Of a stretch of DNA of 64,000 nucleotides, positions 52,550 to 61,741 are shown in pieces. The notes under the pieces are model-generated. The model was given only the letters and a program-made list of their open reading frames with translations, had not been told where the DNA came from and made no database searches. The position numbers and the translations under genes are program-made. Position 1 is the stretch's first letter. The number at the start of each line of letters is the position of its first letter. Origin of the DNA: Ilyomonas sp965199845 (GTDB lineage: Bacteria; Bacteroidota; Bacteroidia; Chitinophagales; Chitinophagaceae); the NCBI GenBank assembly GCA_965199845.1, contig CBDATZ010000052.1, positions 310,001 to 374,000 on the forward strand. Direction: 5' to 3'.

Positions 52550-52981
52550 ATGAAAAATGTATTTTTTGTATTAGCTGCCAGCTTATTAATAACTGCTGCG
52601 GCGAATGCGCAAACCACCACAACAACAGAAAAAAAGGCCGACAAAAAAGAACTTCGCCAGGATGCGAAAACTGAAAGAACCGACCGTAAAGAAAAACGTC
52701 AGGATGTTAGAACAGCAAAGCACCAGACAGCAAAAGCCAACACGGCTAAGAAAGTAAGCAACGTAGCTGAAAAACATGGCAAAGATAAAATTGCCGCCAA
52801 AGCAGATAAGGTAGCTGATAATTCGGAAGCCAAAGCCGACGCTGCTAAAGCTGATGCAGCTAAGCAAACAAAAGAAATAAAAAAGGACAATAAAGAAGTT
52901 ACAAAAAATGCTAACGAAGCAAAGAAAGATGGTGTAAAACATCCGTATAAAGCTGTTCACAAAGCGAAAGCAAATGCATAA
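52550..52981 (+). CDS. Exported Lys/Ala-rich low-complexity protein
   Basis: A 143-residue protein with a signal peptide (MKNVFFVLAASLLITAAANA) and a mature part made almost only of Lys, Ala, Asp, Glu, Asn and Thr. KAD/KADA words repeat (about 85-108) and the tail is basic. It resembles a histone-H1-like or stress-type disordered or helical protein, but is exported. No enzyme motif. It is followed by a very strong terminator. Confidence 0.7.
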   Translation: MKNVFFVLAASLLITAAANAQTTTTTEKKADKKELRQDAKTERTDRKEKRQDVRTAKHQTAKANTAKKVSNVAEKHGKDKIAAKADKVADNSEAKADAAKADAAKQTKEIKKDNKEVTKNANEAKKDGVKHPYKAVHKAKANA

Positions 52982-52989
52982 ACAAAATA

Positions 52990-53036
52990 GCAATAAAAAA
53001 GCCTGCAACATAAGGTGTTGCAGGCTTTTTATTGCT
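52990..53036. terminator. Strong bidirectional terminator
   Basis: The perfect 15-bp stem AAAAAGCCTGCAACA/TGTTGCAGGCTTTTT has a 5-nt loop and is extended by flanking AGCAAT/ATTGCT. Confidence 0.9.
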
Positions 53037-53149
53037 ATCTGTAGCGGATACCTGTGTTTCAACAGTTCAAATATATTCAGCAAAAGATGAAACGAGAGAA
53101 ATGGCTGAGCAGCAGATTACAACATTATGACAAGTCAGGTTATGTATAT

Positions 53150-53437
53150 TTATGATTTGCTTTTTTTACCAGCCTTTACAACGGTGCCATCCATCATTAC
53201 TTTGTCACCCTTTTCTAAGTGCTCAGCTACGTTACCGCTTTTGTCTTTTATATCTCCTTTGGAATTAACCGTTGAACCATCTTTCAAAGGAACATCTATA
53301 GCCATTTGTATTGTTTGACCACCCCGGATCCAATAAACTTTTCCATCTGGCTTCTTAGTTATATAATCTTTTCCTTTTTGAGCAAATGGTGTTAAGCTTA
53401 ATAAAATGAAAGCAGAAAGAAAGAATAGTTTTTTCAT
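53150..53437 (-). CDS. Small exported DUF6799-like protein
   Basis: A 95-residue protein with a signal peptide (to about PFAQ, residue 20). Repeated GxxVxxKGDIKDKSGN and LEKGDKVMMDGTVV strands resemble the DUF6799 repeat seen in Bacteroidota. The end is Lys/Ser-rich. Function unknown. Confidence 0.65.
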   Translation of the reverse strand: MKKLFFLSAFILLSLTPFAQKGKDYITKKPDGKVYWIRGGQTIQMAIDVPLKDGSTVNSKGDIKDKSGNVAEHLEKGDKVMMDGTVVKAGKKSKS

Positions 53438-53675
53438 AAATTGATTTTTTAGATTTAAAAAGATATATCAAAAATGACGCCTACATAAAGGGCTGAGTAA
53501 TGAGTGCTGAACAATCTTTCTTCACTTTCAATACCAATCTTATCCATTTGCTTATGAAATATATTCTTGCAAATTTGTCATAATTGATATATCCCTATAA
53601 ATAGCCGCTAACAGTATTCATCCGTACTTTAAATAAAATGATAAATGATTTGCAGCTATATTATGGTTAGCTATA

Positions 53676-54215
53676 TCATGAAAGTATAAACTGTAAACCA
53701 CTCTTTTCCTGTAATTGATCAAACCATTTATCTGGTTGCTGAACAACAAATTTTTCAATTTTATCGTCTGCTGTAACCGTCAAACCATTATTTACGATTC
53801 CTAATGTTTTATACCGATCAACTTTGTGAATATGAGTTAGCGGGATTGATAATTCATGATTTTGAATGTTCATGTTATGAGATTTGAATACAAGTCGTTT
53901 ATTGGTTAGATACAATTTTCCGCCAACAGCTTCTGCACCTTTAAAATGATTAGCACCGGTTTCAAATAAAACAGTTTCATCAGCTTCTGTAGTAATTTGA
54001 GTAGCTTGTTTTACAAATTTAGAATTGACAAACAATCCTATCAGCCATCCAAACAAAAATCCTTGTATCGCACCGCTAACCAATCCGAAAGCAATAAACA
54101 GAATGACACTTTTTGTAGTTATATTATCCTGCGTTAAAAAATTTCGCACAACAGAAAATATTGCCGTAACAATACCAACATAAAGACCTGCTTTAATTCT
54201 GCTCTTTTTATCCAT
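53676..54215 (-). CDS. GRAM-domain membrane protein
   Basis: A 179-residue protein from the ATG at 54215; an upstream ATG at 54245 adds ten basic residues. Two membrane helices (about 8-25 and 35-60) are followed by a PH-like GRAM domain (about 85-165) with GANHFKGAEAVGGKLYLTNKRL and a VDRYKTLGIVNNGLTV strand pair. GRAM domains bind lipids or proteins; the role here is unknown. Confidence 0.78.
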   Translation of the reverse strand: MDKKSRIKAGLYVGIVTAIFSVVRNFLTQDNITTKSVILFIAFGLVSGAIQGFLFGWLIGLFVNSKFVKQATQITTEADETVLFETGANHFKGAEAVGGKLYLTNKRLVFKSHNMNIQNHELSIPLTHIHKVDRYKTLGIVNNGLTVTADDKIEKFVVQQPDKWFDQLQEKSGLQFILS

Positions 54216-54285
54216 TTTATAAAAATAAGTTTTTTTAAATAACATACAATATCATACACCGTTTATCTAACGCCATACATTTTCT

Positions 54286-54293
54286 TACCTTCG
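54286..54293 (+). promoter_or_regulatory. Candidate -7 element (TACCTTCG) for prfB
   Basis: Matches TAnnTTTG except for one C. It would start transcription at about 54300, the A of the prfB ATG, so the message may be leaderless. Confidence 0.3.
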
Positions 54294-54299
54294 CCTGCT

Positions 54300-55389
54300 A
54301 TGACACAAGAGCAAATTAAAGTTATGAGGGACCGCGTTTCCGTCCTGAGGAGGTTTCTTTGACTATGATAACCGTAACGAAAAAGTAGAAAACGATAAAC
54401 GCCTTTCTCTTTCGCCCGGCTTCTGGGACGATAATACCCGCGCTACAGCCATTATGAAAGATATTAAGGTAAATGAATATTGGCTGAAATTGTACAAACA
54501 GGTAGAAACTTCGGTAGAAGATTTTGCTGTTTTGTTTGATTTCTGGAAAGCCGGCGATGCCACCGAAGAAGAAACAAAAGTCGCTTACGAAGAAGCTCTT
54601 CAGCAATTAGAAAATGCTGAATTTAAAAGCACATTAAATCAGCCGGAAGATGAACTGCCTGCGGTATTACAAATCAATCCCGGCGCCGGCGGAACCGAAA
54701 GCCAGGACTGGGCAGAAATGCTGCTGCGTATGTATCGCATGTACGGCGAAAAACAAGGCTGGAAAGTAACTGAGCTTGACTTTCAGGAAGGCGATGGCGC
54801 TGGTATTAAAACCGCGACTTTACAATTTGATGGCGAGTTTGCGTATGGTTTTTTAAAAGCCGAAAGCGGCGTTCATCGTTTGGTGCGCATTTCTCCTTTT
54901 GATAGCAATGCACGCAGACATACTTCATTCGCTTCGGTCTTTGTTTATCCGTTAATTGATGATAGTATTGAAATTGAAGTGAACCCGGCAGATCTGGAAT
55001 GGGAATTTTACAGAAGCGGCGGTAAAGGCGGACAGAATGTAAACAAAGTAGAAACGGCCGTTCGCTTAAAGCACCTTCCCAGCGGTATTATTGTGGAATG
55101 TCAGCAAAGCCGCACGCAAGGCGAAAACCGCGAGCTGGCTTTAAAAATGCTGAAAAGCCGTTTGTATGAAGAAGAACTTCGACGCCGCGAAGAAGCGAAA
55201 AATGCCGTAAACGCAGGTAAGAAAAAAATAGAATGGGGCAGCCAGATTCGCAGTTATGTTTTTCATCCGTATAAAATGATTAAAGACCATCGTACCGATT
55301 ATGAAGTGGGAAATGTGCAGCCGGTGATGGATGGCGAATTGGATGGTTTTATTAAAGCCTATTTGATGATGGAAAAAGAGGAAGCATAA
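54300..55389 (+). CDS. prfB: Peptide chain release factor 2, with programmed +1 frameshift
   Basis: RF2 reads UGA and UAA stop codons. The gene starts at the ATG at 54300. After 20 codons it meets an in-frame TGA at 54360-54362 within CTTTGAC, and continues in the +1 frame from GAC at 54361. The complete product is about 362 residues, the usual RF2 length. The downstream frame shows the stop-codon-reading SPF motif (ISPFDSNARRHTSF) and the GGQ hydrolysis motif (SGGKGGQNVNKVE). The ATG at 54454 is not the real start. A terminator follows at 55419. Confidence 0.96.
54348..54363 (+). other. Programmed +1 frameshift site of prfB
   Basis: A perfect internal Shine-Dalgarno AGGAGG (54348-54353) lies three bases before CTT-TGA-C (54357-54363), the canonical RF2 autoregulatory arrangement. 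When RF2 is scarce, slow termination at UGA allows slipping on CUU into +1. Confidence 0.95.
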
Positions 55390-55418
55390 CTTCTGAAAAC
55401 CTAAGATTTTACACAGAC

Positions 55419-55461
55419 CAATAAAAGCCTGTCAATCATTTATATTGACAGGCTTTTATTG
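55419..55461. terminator. Strong terminator after prfB
   Basis: The perfect 18-bp stem CAATAAAAGCCTGTCAAT/ATTGACAGGCTTTTATTG has a 7-nt loop and T-rich flanks on both strands. It also serves the convergent small ORF. Confidence 0.9.
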
Positions 55462-55537
55462 ATGATTTGTTTTTTCTGCTCAATCTTTCGCTAAACATTC
55501 TGAGCGTAAAGAAATGCAAACCAATCAATTAGAAGAT

Positions 55538-55780
55538 TTAAGCTTCACGCAGGTCTTTTTCTATCATCTCATCATCACGGTTATCAGACATTCCAAACAT
55601 GATAGCAGAATAATATTTTTTCCCGGCTTTCTTTGCGAGAATATCATTCTTAGATTGCAGCGCCTGGCGATAATCTGTATATAATTCTTTTAGTTTTTGA
55701 TTCGACTTGATAAGCCAAATAAACAAGAATGCACAAAAAACAATTGCCGTACAAATGATGTAAAATATTGGATAATTCAT
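55538..55780 (-). CDS. Small single-helix membrane protein, unknown
   Basis: An 80-residue protein with one N-terminal membrane helix (about 5-24, IFYIICTAIVFCAFLFIWLI) and a charged cytoplasmic tail rich in Lys, Asp and Glu (DNRDDEMIEKDL near the end). No family recognised. It is convergent with prfB. Confidence 0.55.
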   Translation of the reverse strand: MNYPIFYIICTAIVFCAFLFIWLIKSNQKLKELYTDYRQALQSKNDILAKKAGKKYYSAIMFGMSDNRDDEMIEKDLREA

Positions 55781-55949
55781 AAGTAAAAATTTGAATTACA
55801 AATGAAACGATTTTTAAAACCAATGCGTATTTAATCGACTTAAATAAGAATTAAATAAACATCAATAAAGTATTAATTTCTGCTTTTACATTTTTGATTT
55901 GACAATACAATAAAGTGCGATTTCATCAAATAAACTGGTGCTGAAACGC

Positions 55950-56201
55950 TTACCGATACGTACACTGTTTCAAAAGAAAAAGAATTACCACGGCAAGAAT
56001 GAGTAATATTATATTCGGACCCATAGCAAACGAGGATACTTTATTTTTATCAGCCAGTTCATCCGCCAACTTTTCTATTTCTTCATCAGTTAAACCACGA
56101 CGATTGAACTCGCGCACTGCCGCTTCTTTGCTGTCTTTATCTAAATGACGGCTGTTAATAATAGAATACAACTGGAAGTTGGTAAGCTTATAAAAATCCA
56201 T
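55950..56201 (-). CDS. Small tail-anchored membrane protein, unknown
   Basis: An 83-residue protein from the ATG at 56201. A helical soluble part (TNFQLYSIINSRHL, EFNRRGLTDEEIEKLADEL) resembles short coiled regions of SHOCT-like proteins. It is followed by a C-terminal membrane helix (about 60-79). The frame opens at 56300, but the upstream 33 codons cross the glf terminator, so I reject them. Confidence 0.55.
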   Translation of the reverse strand: MDFYKLTNFQLYSIINSRHLDKDSKEAAVREFNRRGLTDEEIEKLADELADKNKVSSFAMGPNIILLILAVVILFLLKQCTYR

Positions 56202-56239
56202 TAGGTGAAGGTAAAAGTGCTGTGCATACTTTACAAAAG

Positions 56240-56270
56240 AAACGCCGCGAATTAATATCCGCGGCGTTTT
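56240..56270. terminator. Terminator of glf, bidirectional
   Basis: The 10-bp perfect stem AAACGCCGCG/CGCGGCGTTT has a 10-nt AT loop and is T-flanked on both strands. It lies 36 bp beyond the glf stop. Confidence 0.85.
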
Positions 56271-56305
56271 TATATCATTTATTCTATCAACTGCTATCAT
56301 ATCAA

Positions 56306-57424
56306 CTATACGGCAACTTCTTCCTCTTTGCCCAATTGAAAGCGTTCTAATAATTTACCTGTTAAACTCATGGCTCTGCCAATTGCCTGGTCCATATCGT
56401 AATAACGATATTCGCCTAAACGCCCGCAAATCAAAGTATCGGTTAACGTTTCAGCTTCAGCTTTGTATTGCTTGTATAAATCTGCATTTGCTTTATCCGG
56501 AAACGGATATTCATATTGTTCCGGTTCTTCCGGTGTAAACGGCATTTCGTGTGTAAGTACGGCACCTTTGATATGTGGCTTTTCTTCAGCCGGCGCCAAA
56601 TGTTTCCAGTCAATGGTTCTGATTCGTGGGTCTTCGAGATTTGGATAATTCACCTGAATACATGGCTGATTTTGTTCTGTGCCAGGTAAATATTCAACCT
56701 TGCGATTTTGCCCGCGATATTTTAATTTACCGAATTTATAATTGAAAAATTCATCAACCGGCCCGGTAAAAATGAGCAGTTTATTTGCTTTTACTTTGTC
56801 TTTATTTTTTAAATAATCAAAGTTCAGATGTACCGGGATGTCGCCGATAATACCGCGAACCATTTCTGTATAACCTTGTGCCGGCAACGCGTTCCAGCGA
56901 TGGTTTGGTGTAAGCGTGGTTACATTTCCTTTATTGATGGTAATACGAACAGCCAACTCTTTGCTTAGTTCAGTTGCTTTTACACCCCATTGCTTTTCGG
57001 TATAGCCTTTTATGAACATTTCATAAATCTGTTGCGGCATACGGCTTAAACAAACTTCTTCAAAATTGGAAGGCTCGCCCTGAAATAAACTCCAGTTTTC
57101 GCCCACCACACTGTTGATATAATCTGTATTGACCGGCCAGCTTAGATTCTCATCGCCGACTTTAGATTTTAAAACAGCCGACCAATTATAGAAAGAAGTA
57201 AAACGATTTAAAAAATTCCATATTTTTTCGCTGCCGCAGCGGAAATAATGCGGCCCGTATTTGTGTATCATGGCGCCGCTTTCGTGCTTATAATCAAACA
57301 CATTTCCGGCAATATGATCTTTGCGATCAAGTATTACAACCTGTTGTCCGTAATCTGTAAGAAGTCTTGCTATGGTGCTGCCCGTTAATCCTGAACCGAC
57401 AATAATAAAATCGGATTGAATCAT
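56306..57424 (-). CDS. glf: UDP-galactopyranose mutase
   Basis: A 372-residue flavoenzyme converting UDP-galactopyranose to UDP-galactofuranose for surface glycans. The N-terminal FAD loop is VGSGLTGSTIA (8-18). GNVFDYKHESGAMIHKYGPHYF is the family block holding the FAD/substrate His. The C-terminal CGRLGEYRYYDMDQAIGRA block carries the conserved Arg and Tyr. It lies 88 bp downstream of a sugar-transferase gene on the same strand and forms part of a polysaccharide region. Confidence 0.95.
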   Translation of the reverse strand: MIQSDFIIVGSGLTGSTIARLLTDYGQQVVILDRKDHIAGNVFDYKHESGAMIHKYGPHYFRCGSEKIWNFLNRFTSFYNWSAVLKSKVGDENLSWPVNTDYINSVVGENWSLFQGEPSNFEEVCLSRMPQQIYEMFIKGYTEKQWGVKATELSKELAVRITINKGNVTTLTPNHRWNALPAQGYTEMVRGIIGDIPVHLNFDYLKNKDKVKANKLLIFTGPVDEFFNYKFGKLKYRGQNRKVEYLPGTEQNQPCIQVNYPNLEDPRIRTIDWKHLAPAEEKPHIKGAVLTHEMPFTPEEPEQYEYPFPDKANADLYKQYKAEAETLTDTLICGRLGEYRYYDMDQAIGRAMSLTGKLLERFQLGKEEEVAV

Positions 57425-57512
57425 AAGAAAGAATGTTCTGGTTTGTTGTTTTTAAGTGGTTAAGATAAGAAGAAACAAAGGCAAGCAAAAGAAAGAGGGA
57501 AAAGTTTAGAGA

Positions 57513-58229
57513 TTAATAAGCGCCGTCAGCTTTTAGGACAGCTTTTGGCGTACTGGCTAAAATTTTAAAATCCATCAGCAGACTATAATCTCTGATATAT
57601 TCTGTATCATGTTTAATCATAAACTCTGCGCTGGTATTGTTTTTACGGTCGCGAATCTGCCACAAACCGGTAATGCCGGGTCTCACTTTACACCTGATTT
57701 CTTTAAATGCAGGCAAATGTATAAGCATAAACGGAACCAGCGGGCGCGGACCAATCAAGCTCATGTCGCCAAGCAAAACATTAAACAATTGCGGAAGTTC
57801 ATCAATACTTGATTTGCGAATGACTTTTCCAATCCAAGTTACACGCGGATCGTTTGGTAATTTAAGCAAAACGCCTTGCTGCGATTGCTCCAAAGCCATC
57901 TTGAATGCCTGTGCTTTTTTAGACTGATCAGAAATCATTGACCGGAACTTGTAGCACCTAAAATGCTCGGCATGTAAACCAACTCTTTCGTTACTGTACA
58001 ATACTTTACCTCTTGAAGTTAGCTTGATTAACACAGCAACTAATAAAAGAAGCGGGGAAAGCAATGTAATTAAAGAGAGAGAAACTGCAATGTCGAATGC
58101 CCGTTTCGCTATAAGATGATTTTTTCTTCGCTTTAAATTTTGAAGAATTACTGCGTCTTCATCATTCTCCTCAGCAGGCATAGAGACGTGGATAACCTGC
58201 TTTTGAGAAACATTACTCAGGATTTGCAT
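57513..58229 (-). CDS. Undecaprenyl-phosphate sugar phosphotransferase (initiating, WcaJ/PglC-like)
   Basis: A 238-residue monotopic bacterial sugar transferase, which transfers a sugar-1-phosphate to the lipid carrier to start glycan assembly. A single hydrophobic helix (about 47-67) follows AKRAFDIAVS. Conserved blocks are YKFRSM, RKSSIDELPQLFNVLLGDMSLIGPRP and KVRPGITGLWQI. It lacks the four-helix N-terminal part of long WcaJ proteins. It is encoded just before glf on the same strand. Confidence 0.93.
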   Translation of the reverse strand: MQILSNVSQKQVIHVSMPAEENDEDAVILQNLKRRKNHLIAKRAFDIAVSLSLITLLSPLLLLVAVLIKLTSRGKVLYSNERVGLHAEHFRCYKFRSMISDQSKKAQAFKMALEQSQQGVLLKLPNDPRVTWIGKVIRKSSIDELPQLFNVLLGDMSLIGPRPLVPFMLIHLPAFKEIRCKVRPGITGLWQIRDRKNNTSAEFMIKHDTEYIRDYSLLMDFKILASTPKAVLKADGAY

Positions 58230-58378
58230 GCTTTTGGTTTGAATAGATTACTAAATTTGGGTTTCGCCAAAAATAATAAAATTATCCCAGTAATGTTAAT
58301 AAAAATTTAAGGAAAGACTAAAAGAATTTAATATTAATTCTGAAATGTTGAAGTCTATCTAAAGATGGAGAAATAAAG

Positions 58379-58449
58379 TTGCCTGACCTGGATTCGAACC
58401 AAGACATACAGGACCAAAACCTGTTGTACTACCCTTATACTATCAGGCA
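58379..58449 (-). tRNA. tRNA-Gln (anticodon TTG)
   Basis: The 71-nt RNA folds into a cloverleaf: acceptor TGCCTGA/TCAGGCA, D arm GTA/TAC, anticodon stem ACAGG/CCTGT with loop TTTTGGT (anticodon TTG), and T arm CTTGG-TTCGAAT-CCAGG. Discriminator A. No CCA is encoded. It begins with U1-A72, the identity feature of tRNA-Gln. It stands alone between the sugar-transferase and mlaE genes. Confidence 0.95.
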
Positions 58450-58570
58450 AAAAGAACTTTTGTTTTTTTAGCGGGTTGCAAAAATAAGTGTGTTGCCTTC
58501 ATCATCCAAATAAAGGATACTATTGTTTTCAAAATATAATAACTACAAACAAGTTTGCGAATTTCTTTTA

Positions 58571-59311
58571 TTACAGTAATAAAGCGGCCAGCATGTAATC
58601 GGCAATCAGAATCATAATACAACTTACCACAACCGATTTTGTACTTGCCTGGCCAATTTCTAAAGCGCCGCCTTTTACATTATAACCATAATAAGATGCA
58701 ATGCTGCCGATAATAAAAGCGAATGTGTAAGCTTTTATCAAAGCAAACGTAATATTAAACGGATTGAAATTTTGCTTCAATCCCTCATCAAACACGTTCA
58801 TAGAAAGAATACCGGCCGCGCCAGCCGCAATACGACCGCCAAGAACGGCTAAGAAAAGAGAAATAGCAATCAGCATTGGAATAACAAGAAGACAAGCTAA
58901 TATTTTAGGCAAAATCAAATACGATTCTGTACTGATACCCATAATTTTTAGCGCATCAATCTGTTCACTCACGCGCATATTACCTAACTCACTGGCTATC
59001 TTACTGCCAACCACGCCAGCCAATACAATACAAACTACGGTCGGCGATAATTCTAACGTAATCGTATCGCGCGCAATCATACCAATCGTTGCTTTGGGTA
59101 TTAACGGAGAGACAAGCTGGTAAGCCGTTTGCACTGTTGTAACCGCGCCCAGAAACACAGAAATAATAACCACAATCGGCATAGAACCAATCCCGATTTC
59201 TGAACATTGATGCATGAACTCGCGCCAATACATCGTCCAGTTTTCCGGCTTACGAAACATTGCTTTTAACGTAAGCAGGTATCTTCCGGTATGTGTAAGA
59301 AAAGAAGCCAT
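58571..59311 (-). CDS. MlaE-type ABC transporter permease
   Basis: A 246-residue inner-membrane protein with about five helices, of the MlaE/DUF140 permease family that moves phospholipids between membranes with an MCE protein and ATPase. Visible blocks are SIPIVVIISVFLGAVTTVQ-like (about 40-58), ELSPTVVCIVLAGVVGSKIASELGNMRVSEQIDAL (key: GxxGxxIAxELGxM, EQIDAL) and SYYGYNVKGGA. Its start codon abuts the maeB stop (TAAATG). Partner genes are probably just outside this cluster. Confidence 0.9.
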   Translation of the reverse strand: MASFLTHTGRYLLTLKAMFRKPENWTMYWREFMHQCSEIGIGSMPIVVIISVFLGAVTTVQTAYQLVSPLIPKATIGMIARDTITLELSPTVVCIVLAGVVGSKIASELGNMRVSEQIDALKIMGISTESYLILPKILACLLVIPMLIAISLFLAVLGGRIAAGAAGILSMNVFDEGLKQNFNPFNITFALIKAYTFAFIIGSIASYYGYNVKGGALEIGQASTKSVVVSCIMILIADYMLAALLL

Positions 59312-61660
59312 TTATTGAACTATTTTTTCGTTAGCTGTTTTTAATTTTTTCCACCAGCGCGATTGCGCCACCACTTCACTCACATTTACTTTTGATTTGA
59401 TTTGTGCATCCACCACTGCAATATTAGCCATGTTTACGATGCTGCGTACCGAACTGCCAAGCTGCAACACATGAACCGGGCGTTTAATACCTAATAAAAT
59501 GGGACCGATGGCGTCGGCTCCGCCCACTTCTTTAAGTAAATTATATGCCACGTTTCCGGCAGCTAAGTTGGGAAAGATAAGTGTATTTACATCACCGTCT
59601 GCCAAATCGCTGAAGGGATAATTATCACGCATTACATCTTTATTAAACGGAAGCCACGCCTGCATTTCACCATCTACAATTAATGATGGATTGTGTTGTT
59701 TTAAAATTTTTGTTGCTTCGGCTACCAGCTTAGCTTCGGGCGAGTTGCTGCTTCCAAAATTGCTGTAACTCAACATAGCAATGCGCGGCGTTAAATTGAA
59801 GTTGCGAACTTCTTTGGCTACCAGCATGGCTATATCTGCCAGTTCCTGTGCGGTTGGGTTAAAGTTAACTGTTGTATCAGCTAAAAATAAAGGACCTTGC
59901 TTCGTAAGTAATAAATACATACCGGCAATTTTCTTTACACCTTCTTCTGTTCCGATTACTTCTAATGCCGGGCGAATGGCTTCTGCGTAATTGCGTGTTA
60001 AACCGGAAATTAAAGCTTCTGCATCGCCGGTTTCTACCATCATACAACCAAAATAATTGCGGTCGTTAAGCAGCTTTTTACTTTCGTATAAATTAACGCC
60101 TTTACGCTGACGCTTCTTAAAAAACAATTCTGCATATCTGCATTTTGTGTCTTTTGTTTCCGGACTTGTCGGGTCGATGATCGGCATTTCCGAAACGTCA
60201 ATTCCGTTTTCGGCAGCAATTTTTTTGATGATGATTTCTTCACCCAACAATATCGGGTAAGCCGAACCTTCATCGTATAAAATAGAAGCGGCTTTTAATA
60301 TTTTCTGATTGTCGGCTTCAGCAAATACAACACGTTGCGGATTGCGGCGCGCGTTACTTCCCAATACACGCATAATCTGGTTGTCAAGCCCAAGACGTTT
60401 GTTCAAATCAATTTTATATTGATCCCAATCTTTAATTGGCTGTTTGGCAACGCCGGTTTCGATAGCCGCTTTGGCAACGGCTGGTGCAACCGTTTCGAGC
60501 AAACGCGGATCAAGCGGTTTTGGAATGATATATTCCGGCCCAAACACCATTTGCTTTTGATTGTAAGCTAAGTTTACAATATCAGGAACTGGTGTTTTGG
60601 TAAGATTTGCCAATGCCTTTACCGCAGCAAGTTTCATTTCTTCGTTAATGCCGGTTGCCCGCACATCTAAAGCGCCGCGAAAAATGTAAGGAAAACCAAG
60701 TACATTATTTACCTGGTTTGGATAATCGGTTCTGCCGGTTGCCATAATTAAATCGCTGCGCACCGCAATAGCATCTTCATAAGTAATTTCAGGGTCGGGA
60801 TTTGCCATAGCAAACACAATTGGAGCCGCCGCCATGCTTTGTATCATTTCCGGCGTAACCACATTGCCTACACTCAATCCAACAAAAACATCTGCGCCAT
60901 TCATTGCTTTAGTCAAATCATAATCATCGCTGTTAACCGCAAATTTTTGTTTGATGTCATCCAAATCATTCCTGCCTTTCCATAACACGCCGTCTTTATC
61001 AAACATGATAAAGTTTTCGTACTGCGCACCAAGCGATACATACAGTTGTGAACAAGCCATCGCGGCTGCACCGGCGCCATTAATTACAAACCTGGCTTCC
61101 GCAATTTTTTTCTTCTGAATTTCTAAGGCATTTAATAAAGCTGCTCCACTGATAATCGCCGTTCCATGCTGGTCGTCGTGCATAACAGGAATGTTCAGTT
61201 GATTGCGAAGTTCACGTTCTATATAAAAGCATTCCGGCGCTTTAATATCTTCTAAATTAATGCCGCCAAAAGTTGGCTCTAACGCTTTTACAATCTGAAC
61301 AAATTTCTCCGGATCAGTCTCGGCAATTTCAATATCGAATACGTCTATATCAGCAAATATTTTAAACAAAACGCCTTTGCCTTCCATTACAGGTTTGCCG
61401 GCTTCGGGACCAATATTTCCCAAACCCAAAACGGCTGTTCCGTTGCTGATAACCGCTACCAGGTTTCCCTTGGCTGTGTATTTATAAACATTTTCTTTAT
61501 CGTTAAAAATTTCCTTGCAAGGTTCGGCAACGCCGGGACTATAAGCCAGCGAAAGATCGCGTTGTGTTTTTGCCTCTTTGGTTGGCACAACTTCTATTTT
61601 CCCGGGACGTCCTTTGGCGTGATATTCTAACGCCTGCTCTCTGCGAAGTGTGTTCGGCAT
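59312..61660 (-). CDS. maeB: NADP-dependent malic enzyme with phosphotransacetylase-like domain
   Basis: A 782-residue MaeB-type enzyme converting malate to pyruvate plus CO2 with NADP. The malic domain (about 1-430) holds YSPGVAEPCKEI, VISNGTAVLGLGNIG, MHDDQHGTA and the Rossmann segment FVINGAGAAAMACS. Residues about 435-765 form the PTA-like C-terminal domain, usually regulatory (acetyl-CoA sensing) rather than catalytic. Length matches the fused family. It is followed with no gap by the mlaE permease gene, so the two share a transcript. Confidence 0.96.
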   Translation of the reverse strand: MPNTLRREQALEYHAKGRPGKIEVVPTKEAKTQRDLSLAYSPGVAEPCKEIFNDKENVYKYTAKGNLVAVISNGTAVLGLGNIGPEAGKPVMEGKGVLFKIFADIDVFDIEIAETDPEKFVQIVKALEPTFGGINLEDIKAPECFYIERELRNQLNIPVMHDDQHGTAIISGAALLNALEIQKKKIAEARFVINGAGAAAMACSQLYVSLGAQYENFIMFDKDGVLWKGRNDLDDIKQKFAVNSDDYDLTKAMNGADVFVGLSVGNVVTPEMIQSMAAAPIVFAMANPDPEITYEDAIAVRSDLIMATGRTDYPNQVNNVLGFPYIFRGALDVRATGINEEMKLAAVKALANLTKTPVPDIVNLAYNQKQMVFGPEYIIPKPLDPRLLETVAPAVAKAAIETGVAKQPIKDWDQYKIDLNKRLGLDNQIMRVLGSNARRNPQRVVFAEADNQKILKAASILYDEGSAYPILLGEEIIIKKIAAENGIDVSEMPIIDPTSPETKDTKCRYAELFFKKRQRKGVNLYESKKLLNDRNYFGCMMVETGDAEALISGLTRNYAEAIRPALEVIGTEEGVKKIAGMYLLLTKQGPLFLADTTVNFNPTAQELADIAMLVAKEVRNFNLTPRIAMLSYSNFGSSNSPEAKLVAEATKILKQHNPSLIVDGEMQAWLPFNKDVMRDNYPFSDLADGDVNTLIFPNLAAGNVAYNLLKEVGGADAIGPILLGIKRPVHVLQLGSSVRSIVNMANIAVVDAQIKSKVNVSEVVAQSRWWKKLKTANEKIVQ

Positions 61661-61741
61661 ACATCTGTTTTAGAAAACTATGTTTTTATCAAATAATAAA
61701 ACACAGAATGCAAAGTAACAACTTAAAAAACAACTGTTAGT

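Noticed and set aside
52586..53083. Phe/Cys-rich minus-strand ORF of 165 residues
   Set aside because: A shadow of the Lys-rich gene; poly-Phe stretches are the reverse complement of AAG/AAA codons.
54454..55389. Release factor 2 starting at 54454
   Set aside because: This is only the part after the frameshift; the 5-prime 20 codons, AGGAGG and CTTTGAC are clearly present from 54300.
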